Source: Lumbricus rubellus (taxonomy: Eukaryota > Annelida > Clitellata > Crassiclitellata > Lumbricidae). Taken from it: 64,000 bases of DNA. Each line of letters starts with the position of its first letter. Positions within the stretch are counted from its first letter, which is position 1. Of the stretch, positions 18,803 to 31,400 are shown in pieces. The DNA is taken from assembly GCA_945859605.1 (NCBI GenBank), contig OX243817.1, positions 30,154,289-30,218,288 on the forward strand. Direction: 5' to 3'. A program made the position numbers and the translations under genes. Below the pieces are notes generated by a model that was not told the origin of the DNA, made no database searches, and saw only the letters and a program-made list of their open reading frames with translations.

Positions 18803-20692
18803 GGACCAATAATTAATTATTAGTCCTATGGCATCCGTAATAAAATCGTCACACACCTCCCAGTTGCATCAAATGCCTTGAATACATAAAACATGACAAG
18901 TCCTGGACCATGGCTTTTTTCACATTCTTCACATACAACATATTTACAACTTGGACCAATTGGTCACAATTTGACCTTTATCAAAAATATTTAACTACGA
19001 TACACATTTTGTACAGCAATATTCACACAGAAGCTTCTAAAATATAACATTCTTAACCATATCTATGTACACCATCTTCAGACTTCCATCTCATAATTCA
19101 CTAGTTGTAAAATGCACAAAATTTCATCACTAGAAAAGCCATATCAACTAATCAACAGATTACACTGCAATCTTCTCAAGAAAACCTGTAAAAATCAACC
19201 TCGCCTTTACGCCAGCAATTTAGTATCATGTTACTAGGAGAAACCTCTGAGAAAGAAGCGAAGGCTCCATGGAGTTACATACACAGCACATTCACTTTAT
19301 ACTTGAATATCTCCGCAACACAGCCACACACAATAGCTATCTATTCACACTGAAAGAAGCTCCAATCATTTTCAAATTAACATAACAACTACAAGCAGCT
19401 CTTCAAACAGGAATCGTAAAAGAGAGTAATGCTTGCAATAATATGAATGCTGGGTAGTTCACTTGCATCTTATTTCTCATTCTCATTCATGGCATTCACA
19501 CTCATCCGGAGAGGCTCCTGCAAGACAGATTAACCAAGTTTATGCAAGTCACTATGCACAGAGTTTCTACATGCCTCTTCAGTAAAGAAATTGCTATTAA
19601 AATATACAGAAATTTGAAAAGTTCCATCCATTTTAAAACTATTTTCTCTGCCTGACAACCACAAAGACCTGATTGCCCCAAGACTTGAAACAATTCCAAA
19701 AATTTTGCATTCATGATCTGTCTGTGTTTCCTACTGTAGTCAAAACCATAGAATGTTTACAACAACAGGGTAATACTGCATTGAGCATCTGATGACTGCT
19801 GCTGCTGCTCACTGGGCACTGCACCTAAATTGTCATTTACCCCAAAACTGCTGGCATAGCACATCATCAGACACTGGTTTCCGTTACATTAAAAAACCCA
19901 TCAACCTAGAATAATCGGGTAAAACAGCAGCTCCAACTATGCCGCACGAAATTCACAATTTCAAAGGACCGAGGACGAGAAACATGTTCAATCAAACAAC
20001 GCAGTCACTCAAGACAATGGTCATTGTCTGAAAGGTTCGATGGTTATTAGCATAACTGAACACATTTCAGCTTAGATCATCCAGACGCTTGGAGCGACTG
20101 TCAGCAGTCGAAACTCACGTACATGACCGAATGTCAGAGCTGAGCTGCATTTCTGCTGCATCTGACGTCGCATATATAGTATGCAACACGACGAATATCA
20201 AAGACATTGATGATGCAGATCACACAGTATTAGCAACTGCGGCTGAGAAGTGGATGATTTGCAGGATAAGATTAGCCAGATAATACAAGAATATAAAAGC
20301 ATTGACTCTACATCTGACTGTTTGTTCTGAGTATTTAATCTCGCATTAAACACCCACACCACCGTCGACAGTCTGAAAGCTTCTCTGGTCAGTAGATCTC
20401 TTCTTAAATCGTGGACTCTATCAATCATCGTCTGCATTTTCATAATATCACGCTCGCATCGTCACACCTTGTAAGTTTCTGAGGCTGGAAGATGAGGACA
20501 TAATTATATCTATAAAGAAAGATATTCACGAAAGCCGCCTCTCTCGCTGCTAACACAATCATCAACCGTACTACATTCAGATCCGCTACGTATCACAATG
20601 CAAGGCAGCAGTAGTGGCAGCACGCACGGCAGCAGCTGCACTGGCTCTCATGTTCTTTGTGCCTTCGTGGAATGCCAGATTTAACGTCCATC
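18803..20692 (-). other. RALGPS 3' UTR / downstream region (inferred)
   Basis: Directly follows the RALGPS stop. No second gene is seen. An ATTAAA-type polyadenylation signal on the minus strand lies at 20,334-20,339; no AATAAA was found on that strand between here and about 18,320. The composition matches the RALGPS locus rather than the AGGCCTA-rich region to the left, so the UTR might reach about 18.8 kb. Confidence 0.35.
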
Positions 20693-20722
20693 TTACTCAA
20701 AACTGATGAGGTTGTCAGGGAC
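20693..20722 (-). CDS. RALGPS: RALGPS exon 16, C-terminus
   Basis: Thirty bases encoding VPDNLISFE and the TAA stop, almost identical to the last residues of vertebrate RALGPS (VP.NL.SFE). Acceptor CTTTTTAG. Confidence 0.93.
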   Translation of the reverse strand, partial: VPDNLISFE

Positions 20723-23700
20723 CTAAAAAGAAACAAAATAATGCATCATGTCACAAGTAAGTCAAAAGAAGAAAAGTTATGCACCTGTTAAGAACAAAAC
20801 AATGTTGCATGGAGCATCATTTTCTTCATATTTAATACAAGCACTAAATAAATTTCCATCCGAACAGAAGAATTTAACAAAGTCACTTTTAACTGTTTTA
20901 TCCTTCACGCAACTTCCATTCTAACTTCGTAGGTTCCCGGTGTTGTGATGCATGAATTGTGGTTTTCCCATGAGTAGAAAGTTAATTTTTCATATTTAAA
21001 AACCTAACTTTCTACAATGGTGTGTGTTTAGGCATGCACATTTAATAGGCCAGTATACTACACGGGCGTTATGCATGCCTTAATGCATTTAGCTGAGATT
21101 GGGATTGGCAAGAAAATATTATGACTTAAAGGGTTCCCATGGACAAAAAGTTTGAGGAATGCTGGGATAGATCATGGAATCCATATCAGATCATTAACAG
21201 CGCATGGCATCAATTACTATAAAGAAATGATGCAACGTTTTATTTGCCTAAACACCACAATATGTTAGCCGCAATACCTACTTGAGTTCCATTTGGTTTT
21301 TTCGTGGCTTCATCAAGTGCTTGGCACCATTCCAGTGCAATGCTCTGGCTCCCAGCTCGAAATTTATATGAGCATCCTGTCACAAAAACATGCGATCACA
21401 CTATAAACATTTGGAAAATTATTGCTGGCTGCATCAGGAATAGACCTGTGCTGATAATATCTGCTATTTAAATTAAATAACCACCTATTTTAAATTTTTT
21501 AAGAAATCAAATGCTCGTCAGATTATATAGAACATCACCATTGAGTCCATTATTAATGCTCAATTACTGAACCTTTCCTTTTCTGTCTGGTTATTACTGC
21601 ATAGATACTAGCGTTCAGCCAGAATGTATTAAAAGTTGCTTGGATATCAAATCAGTGCAGATTATCAGTAAACTGTCAAACTAATTAAGGTGGAACTAAA
21701 AGCACACACCTGAGAGCAGACAATTGAAACAGAGGACTTACAATAACTGCAAAGATAAAAGCAATCATCTAATAAGAAAGAGCGGCTGACTGTAAAGACA
21801 ACAAATACTGAAAGTACCTTTTGTCATATCTGTGAGGATGAAAGTGTCCGGATGGTATGGATTGTTTTCTAAGACAACTTTCCATCCTTCCAAATTCACC
21901 ATCTTAACGGGATCATTCTTGAACTACAAAAAACACACGCACAAACACACACACACCCATAAAGAGTCAGTCAAGGGGAAACAAGAATTAAACTTCCATG
22001 TAGCAACAAGAATAAGAATATTATATTGCACCATAAAAGTATTTAGTTTTTTTACGGGTTCAAACCTCAGAACTGACCATTTATTCTGTGACCATATCAA
22101 GTGGAACCAAAAAATGGACACCCCAAATTGTTTTGTGGCTATGCCATTGTATTGTATTCAGAATAATCATATAGCACCTTACATGCATTAGCACTTTCGT
22201 GATGTCATTAAAAATGCACAATATCATGTTTTTTCATACATGCTTGCATGACCATACACTCCCTTAAAAAGCCTCTGAATCATTTGAGACAGAAATACAG
22301 AATAATTCTCATCTGAAGTCAGTGCCTGAGTGATGACCGTTCTACAAATTCTTTTTTGCACAATGGCACTCAAATATAGACAGATCAATTGAAAATGACG
22401 AGAGCCATCAAAAGTGTGCAGGAAACATTGGAGAGCTCACCGCCAGTCTGTCCGATCCATGCAAGTATTTAGATGGGAAGAGTAGAAGTTGCTTCTGCCA
22501 TAAACAGACCCAGTATCTTGTCCACGAAGACATCTGCACAGAAGCAATAGAACCAATCAATAACCAAACAAGACTAAAATAGCCACACACGGAACTTCAT
22601 GCTAATGAAGTAAGCTTATATGACTATCATCATCATCATCTCTGATCACATGCAGGTTTGAACATCATAAACATGGTCAGAGTGAAGAAGCTTAAAGTGA
22701 GTCACAAACTCAAACTGCTTAACATCATATCTACCAAGTATATACATCACTGAAGAACTTAGACATGATATTCTAGTCATCAAGGAAACAACTGTAGGCT
22801 AACTGATAAACTTTGTGCACTACTACAAGCAAGACCACGACAACCACCAATATCTACATGTATGTATAATGAAATTACAAATAAATTAAATCTAGCTTTT
22901 TATAGTAATTGGAGTCAACTCAGTAACTTTGGATTGAATGGCAGAGCAACTAAACTGTGAGTCAATGCCCTCATCATGTGTTTAATTTCACAAAAATTAA
23001 TTATCACACTGAGTCATGTGGATCAGGCAAGAATTCAGTCAACCTCATAGTACCAACGTCTTTCCATAGATGCATTGAATTAAAGCATGAAGATATTTTA
23101 AAGGCTTAGTTCAGCATTTTATTCAGTGGTTTTTTGGTTGGACTGGGAGTGCCTCTGAGTGGATTTCTTGAAGGGGTGCTATGTGAATTCTTGAAATGAA
23201 TGAATTCTTTAATCGAGAATGCCATGCCAATGAAACACAACTGAAACAAACAGCCGGTACATCTTCCTTTTAACATAAAAAATAATGTGGTGACACTACC
23301 GTGACTTTCTTTCCGTTCTTGAGAAGAGTCTTGCGCCTTAGACAACCTTCACATTCGTAATGAGCTTTGTATAGTTTAGCAGAAACAGAATCCTGCTCAG
23401 CAGATGTTCTGAAAAATCATGACAACAAAACTATTACTTACACAAACAAATGAAAAACATAATAATCATTATAATTATTAATAGTATTATTAGTAGCATT
23501 ATTATAAATTTAGAAAGCATCACTACCTAATGACCAAGCATCAATAAGGGATATAAGCAGGGGGCTCAAACACACACGGTTTGTGTCACATGGCAAACAT
23601 TCTAACCAATCAGATGTCGTATACAACAAAGACAGCACAAAAACTTATCTAATCTGAAGTGTCTACAATGTATCTGAGCTAGACATAATCTAACAGATTG

Positions 23701-26700
23701 CGTCAAAATGGCACAAAAAATAGCAATCCATTGTTCAGCAAACATATCTTGAGACAATGTGAAGAAATGATTGTAAAACTAGTTGTTCAGATACCACTGT
23801 TATTACTGCCTCACTAAAAAAAAATACAGCACTGCTACAGGACATGAAATCATGAGAATACCTTGAAGTCTTGTCTCTTTCTGAGTGTAAATCTTCAATA
23901 GAACAATCTCCTGCAAAAGAACCAAAAACGCTTTAACAATCCAAAGCCATCTACGAGCAGATTCATGAATAGAGCTTTATCGAAAAAGATTAACACCAGT
24001 CATTCATACAGAACAATTATATAGCATCCATCCAACATAACAAATCAGCGGCACTTCCTGCCCATATCCAATGATAAAAAAAAACTGTTTTCAAGGACTT
24101 GCAAAAGGTGTATGCAGAGTAGAACCAAGTTAAAAGGAACACATGCAGATCTAAAGTATGGTTATCCCAACCACTGAATAGGTATGATGCTGCATCTTCA
24201 AGGCGAGCACAAATGGAACAACAGATTAACCAAGAGAACAAAGATTTCCACAGCCAATTCGAAATGGTGCAACAGACCAGTCACAAGTATTCCACAGGCA
24301 TTCTCTACTTGCACCAACCCTATTAAAGCCTAAATTCAATGCAATGAGAAATAGGCAGCTAATGCACCTCATCATTATAAAATTTTGAAAACAGGCCATA
24401 TAGCACTTGCTTAAGCTGCCAAATGTTCCTCCAGTTAAACCCAGATATAACATTACGAACAAAAGCTTTAAGGCAGAACACACCCTCAAAAAAGTTTCTA
24501 AGCAAAACTGCAAGTTAGTTGCACAATGGAGGTGGAAATGACCACTAAAACCACTTCAAAAGACCTCTGCAACAATCGGGGTAAACCAATTTTATATGTT
24601 CTGAAGTATTTATTTCTGTAATGCCTCAAAACAATTCACATATTGTATTGTATCTGACCATTTATAAAGCGCCTCTCACAGCAAGAGCCTTTCAGAAGCA
24701 CTCCCGGTGCGTTCAACCCCGAGAAAAGAAATATATATATACACTGTGTCCGAAAAAAAAACATCCAATTTTGTAAATATGAAAATAAATAGTAAATATT
24801 CACCGATTTTTACAATTCAAACACCATTTTAATCCTGACATATCTCTCTAACAATTGTGAAAATATAAAAGTTCCAGTCCAAATAATGACGTCATGATGA
24901 CGTCAGTTGCATCAAAATGCATATAGCCGGCCATTCATGCATGGTTCGGTTGGTATTATTGGCTTTTGGTAAAACGGAAATCCATTTAATAGAACCAGAA
25001 GTGAAAATAAATGCAGCTTATTAGAGGGATTGTCTGCTCTATAAAAAAGTGGTGCCTGATATCCGAGAATATTCGGAACAATAGCCTACACATTTCAACA
25101 AAATAGCGCTTCAGCTCACTGAGTTCGTGAATCTGTTGATCTGTTGACTAAAAAGACTCGGAATTCATTCATCTTAATCTTTGGCCGCAAAACGGCCGCC
25201 CGCTTAAATCCCACTAATAATAAGAGTTGGAGATTGATGGAGGAGAAGGTGCAGGCTACAAGACAAGGATAAGAGACATTGAAAAACTCCGTAAGCGAAT
25301 TGTTAACGCCTCGGAGGTTTTGATAAGCTGGTTATCGATGCTGCTGTTGGGTATTAGCGCGACCCTTTTGACGCTTATGTTGAAGCCAAAGGTGTACTCT
25401 TTGACCACAAATTGCAGTCTGACATAATTCAGATATAAAAATAAAATTAAACTTACATTTATTATTGATAAATTACATGATAAAATATTGAAATTGTGGA
25501 TGATTTTGCGCATTTATCTCTTAAATTTGACTTTTTGTGCAAATGACGTCATTATGACGTCATTATTTGGACTGGAACTTTTATATTTTCACAATTGTTA
25601 GAGAAATATGTCAGGATTAAAATGGTGTTTGAATTGTAAAAATCGGTGAATATTTACTATTTATTTTCATATTTACAAAATTGGATGTTTTTTTCCGGAC
25701 ACAGTGTATATATAATGGTTACTCTGCATATTATCCAAAATTATTAACCGTGTTCAGCATTGCAGTTAAAAGAAGTAAATCAACTATAATATTAAGGTTT
25801 CATGAGAGACTGGTTCCCTACCGCCCGCTTGAAGTGAATTAAGACTCGACGTTGATGGCTCCTCGTCTAGTACGCTGTCGTCCAGCAGATGGCGCTGTCC
25901 GCAAGCGTACGGACTGAGAACCTTTGTAGTCAACGACTGACCCTTGAACTGGTTAACAGTGCAAAGAAGCCTACGAGAAAATACAAGCAACACATCTGTC
26001 TGACTCTGCACACACACAAACACTTGCACACATGCGTGCAATTGTGCGCACGCACGCACACACACACACACACATACACAAACACATGCACACACAAACA
26101 CACACACACGCACACAAACACATGCACACACATACACAAACACATAAACACATGTACACACACACACACACAAACACACATGCAAACAAACACATGCACA
26201 CACGGTGTGCGATTGTGCATGCTGTAACCTACTGCCCCACTCATTCTCTCCACATGTGGACAAAGTTTATCACTGAGAATGCAGAAAGTCAGTGTGAAAG
26301 AAACACAGGTTAAAGTCCATGCTATCAGAATCAAATGTAACGTAACATATTGCTGATACAATCTCAGCCAATACATGTCACTGCACATCGCTTAAGACTA
26401 TATTTTGCAGAAAAACAGGAGGGCAGACCACTCTGACCTTAAGTACTAACAGTTACAATAGCAGAGACAAAAGAATAAACAGTTCCTACAGGTAGATAAG
26501 CAGACAAATAGACAAACAGATAAGGTAATGTAAACAAACAATAATTATTCAGCATCTTATTAATTTATACCATTTGAAAGCGCACATCATGCCTAACTTT
26601 CCTTGTGCAGAAAAAGAACATATATGGCATCTAAGATGTGTATTACTTACTTATTCATGAACACACCAGTCTATATGAATAAAGATATAAAAAAATCTCA

Positions 26701-28319
26701 TCAGCCAAAAATTTAATCCATAAGAATTAAGAAAACAGCAATCAGATTTTGTGAGTAGTCACTTGAGAAAAGAAAGCGATGAGAAGACAGACATACAAGG
26801 CATGAAAGACATGTACAAAATCCAAAAAAGGTCTATAATACTATTATTTAAACAGAATAGTCAATTGTTGCACTACTAACTCTGGTCCTAGACTCTTTGT
26901 CTTTCTGTGCTGAGGAATGTACGGCTGTTGGTTGAGCGTGTGACCCTTGACTGGGGTCGATGTGTCTGGATTCGAGACGGGAGAGTAGGGGATCGGGATG
27001 CAAGACGTCGTCACGCGTTCGTCGTGGTCGGGTGATTCTTCAGGCGCTGCCTGCGGAGGCGGTTCGATCTTCAGCGACAATCTACAGTGCGAATGGAGAC
27101 AATACATCTAAGAGCAAATGGAGACAATACATCTAAGAGCAAATGGAGACAATACATCTAAGAGCAAATGGAGACAATACATCTAAGAGCAAATGGAGAC
27201 AATACATCTAAGAGCAAATGGAGACAATACATCTAAGAGCAAATGGAGACAATACATCTAAGAGCAAATGGAGACAATACATCTAAGAGCAAATGGAGAC
27301 AATACATCTAAGAGCAAATGGAGACAATACATCTAAGAGCAAATGGAGACAATACATCTAAGAGCAAATGGAGACAATACATCTAAGAGCAAATGGAGAC
27401 AATACATCTAAGAGCAAATGGAGACAATACATCTAAGAGCAAATGGAGACAATACATCTAAGAGCAAATGGAGACAATACATCTAAGAGCAAATGGAGAC
27501 AATACATCTAAGAGCAAATGGAGACAATACATCTAAGAGCAAATGGAGACAATACATCTAAGAGCAAATGGAGACAATACATCTAAGAGCAAATGGAGAC
27601 AATACATCTAAGAGCAAATGGAGACAATACATCTAAGAGCAAATGGAGACAATACATCTAAGAGCAAATGGAGACAATACATCTAAGAGCAAATGGAGAC
27701 AATACATCTAAGAGCAAATGGAGACAATACATCTAAGAGCAAATGGAGACAATACATCTAAGAGCAAATGGAGACAATACATCTAAGAGCAAATGGAGAC
27801 AATACATCTAAGAGCAAATGGAGACAATACATCTAAGAGCAAATGGAGACAATACATCTAAGAGCAAATGGAGAGAATACATCTTAACAACTCAAGGGCA
27901 TCCAAAAAGGTAGAGTTATTTCTTGCTTACATCATAGACACCACTTTCGTAAAGTAACTCAAAACTAAGCAAAGTGTGCAGAATATGATAATAAAAAAAT
28001 AACAATAACAATCTTTTCTTTATTATTCATTCTGACAAATGCATTATGATTGCATGAAACAATCTTAATGATGACCACTGTTGGCCCAGACACTGGAAGT
28101 TCATTTCAGTTCACTTAGATTCCTAACCAGCCTGCATCTCAAGTTACATAAATTACAGTCAAATAAACTTTTGGCTTTGATATGATCCTAAATAGATCCT
28201 TGACAGCACTTGATAACTATAACAAGTTGCTGCGAATAGATTCAATGCAAGAAAACAGGATGGCCAACAACATCAATGTAAACAAATCAATGTTTTTAGT
28301 GGCTAACATTCTGATCAGT

Positions 28320-28408
<89 letters not shown>

Positions 28409-31400
28409 TCAATCAATCAATCAATCAATCAGTTAAGTTGCAAGCAGTGCAGTAAATTCAATCGTTCTCATTCACTCAATTTTTCTTAGGTTCTCACTAC
28501 GATAAGATCAAAAGAAACATTCCTTGGCTTAAATGTTCTTTTTTAACAATGAAACTTTAGTATTACAGGCAGATTTCACAAAGAAAGGATCCACGAGTGA
28601 GTCAATTGGCAGAGCAAATGAAGAGAAACTGACTTGTAATTATCATCTTCCACAAATTTCTGTAATTCTTCGATGTATCGAACGGACTTCAGATAGTTCT
28701 GGATATGTTCGTATCTTGGAAGATGATCTGCAATCATCATTCAAGAAAAACAATAACATCAAATCAAAACCAAGCATAGGCATCAGTCATGTTAAGCTTA
28801 ACATAAAACTCATCCAGACTAGCGAATCAGAGTTCACAGAGATGCATTCAGTTTCGACATCCTCTGTTCTATAATTTGATGAGTAAATCTAATACTATAT
28901 AAAGAGCGTACAAGACCCCCCATTTAATTCTGTTTTACATGCTGGAGTCTCGTTACAATGCCACCCTTGAAAGACATCGCAACTGCCAAGCTTAATAATA
29001 ATAATAATCTAATAATAATAATAATAATAAGAATGACTGTTTCTATGGCGTCGTAACACACCATGCCTGCCCTTATAAGGGTGCCTCACATACTTCTAAC
29101 AGCAGGATAAGTCCTATACAAGGTTGCATGTATTGCATCCTTGTTTCTAAAATTTCATTAAATTTTCTTAGTTCAAGATACGCACAGCTATATACATATT
29201 AAGTCCTTCTTATTTATATGCTAAATTAACATAATGCAGCTGATGTTTTGGGAAAGGTAGACATGTCAGTGCAGCTTTATCGTCGTAACTGACCGTAGTG
29301 AGACTGTTGGAATTCTGATATGATTCGAAGGATGTTGTTCATCTTCGTTCTCCGTGGATCCGACTCCATTCCTCCAGAATGTGGATGAGCGACGTCAATG
29401 TAGAATATGTCCGTCAGATACAAACCTTCAGTGAAAAACATATAAGATATAGACCTTCAATGAAAAATATACCTGTATATGTTCCAGCAAAAAGTATGCT
29501 GTAATGCAGTGTAAGCAGGCATATAATCAGAGTGTCATCATGAGTCCTTCTGAAGAATCTGCTTAAAAACAAACTTGAGGAGACTAAACTGCATCTCTGA
29601 TCCATTTGTTGCTCATATTGGCCAAGAACACAGAAAAAGTAACGTATCCAATCGAATTTTAAAAGTGCCTACATTGTCATCAGCTATAAAAGAGTTCCAG
29701 GCAGCCAGTCCTCATATACGAATTTTTTTTCATTTAACGAACAAATACTTAGTACCGGTATGTATGATATTTTCCCTGCACATAAAAGTTTATCAAATGA
29801 TTTCCTTATCTAGATATCATTTCAAATGCAAAACCTGAGAACTTTATAATAGCAAGAGCCTTTCAAAAGCACTCCTGGTGCAAGCGGACCAAAGAGAAAA
29901 TGAGGTGAAAGAAAGATAAGGAAAGACTAGCAGAGAGATTGGGGAACCTATAAAGGAAAAGGGTAGCTGATGGCTGATACCAAGTTCAGTTGATTGATGC
30001 ACCAACTTTTAGGCTATGAGCGCTTGCACATAAAAAATCACAGACATATTGATATTCTGATTAACCAGAATACAGCAAGTGCAGAATTAGATCAACTGAC
30101 AAATGCCACATTTAGCCTACAGTTTACGTCTTTAAGATCCCTCAAAATCATCAGATCTACTCCAGAACACTGACAAACTACAGCGACAAAATCCAATCTG
30201 TTACCTAAGTATGGAATGCAAGGAAGTTTCGTGACTTCCATGTGTTCTCGTAGCTTCTGTCTGTTGTTGTTTTCGGAAAAGAGTTCAGCCATCTTCTCGT
30301 AAGCCGTTCGCTCTTTTTTCGAAACCATCTAAAAACGATCACATTACACATTACTGACAGGCGGCTCACAACATGACAACTGCTCAACTAGACTAAATAG
30401 GACAGAAGAGCTAGTTAAAATAAATCTACAGCTGAACTCCTAATCTACAGGGGGCGCCAAAAAAAAAGACCCCCCCTAAGATTTTTGCCAATATCTTGAC
30501 CAAAAGTAAGAATTTTGAGATGAAATTTTACTGTCTTAAAGACAATTCATATTTACACATGATGGCCAGATTTCATCAAAATATTTAAAACAGAACAAAA
30601 ATTATGCCACTTTTAGGGAGGTCACCCACCGTTTTTTGACGATTCAAAAACGCGACGCAACAAAAAGTAATAAAAATTCCATCTAATTATTCTGGCCAAT
30701 ATCTTGGCCAAAAGTAAGAATATCGAAATGAAATTTTACAGGCTTAACGACAATTCATATCTGCATATGATGGTCAGATTTCATCAAAATATTTCCAAAA
30801 CAACAAAAGTTATACCACTTTTACTAAGGCCACCCCCCTATTTTTGACAATTCAAAGATGTAACGCAGCAAAAACACGATTTTATTAAGTCTCATCTCAA
30901 ATAATTATTATAAAATAGCCTTTATATTGACAGATGATCATTATTATTACTATTTAGAAAAGAAAAAGGGTACCAGCGTAGCTGCACGTCACTGAGAAGT
31001 CACTTAGCAAGATGACAATCAAATTCTTAAAATAAGAAATAATAATGAATCTGTCCGATAATCAACACATCCATCAAGAACACTTCATAGAGACTCAAAA
31101 TAAGTTTTGGCACGGGTGGTGGGCACATTGAACACAAGTTGGGAAACACTACCAAGTTCATTTGACAACAGTTATTTGTGATGAGACTTAAAATCGTGTT
31201 TTTGTCACTTTTTGTTGCGTTTCGTTTTTGAAACGTCAAAAAAACGGTGGGTGGTCTCACTAAAAGTGGCATAACTTTTGTTCAGTATTAACTATTGTGA
31301 TGAAATTCGGCCACTATGTGTAGATATGAAATGTCTATAAGACTGTAAAATTTCATTTCGATTTTTTAAATTTTGGCCAAGATATTTGCAAAAAACCTTA

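Noticed and set aside
25784..26388. Cysteine/valine-rich minus-strand frames
   Set aside because: Translation of the (TG)n tract. Only the portion at 25,822-25,913 is coding, as RALGPS exon 10 after a proper acceptor.
26844..26880. Continuation of RALGPS exon 9 to the in-frame stop at 26,844
   Set aside because: The GTTAGT donor at 26,875-26,880 gives the exact phase for exon 10, which carries the conserved RHLLDDSVL motif. A short isoform by intron retention cannot be excluded.
27089..27885. CRISPR-like array
   Set aside because: Units are directly adjacent with no variable spacers, in an animal intron. It is a minisatellite.
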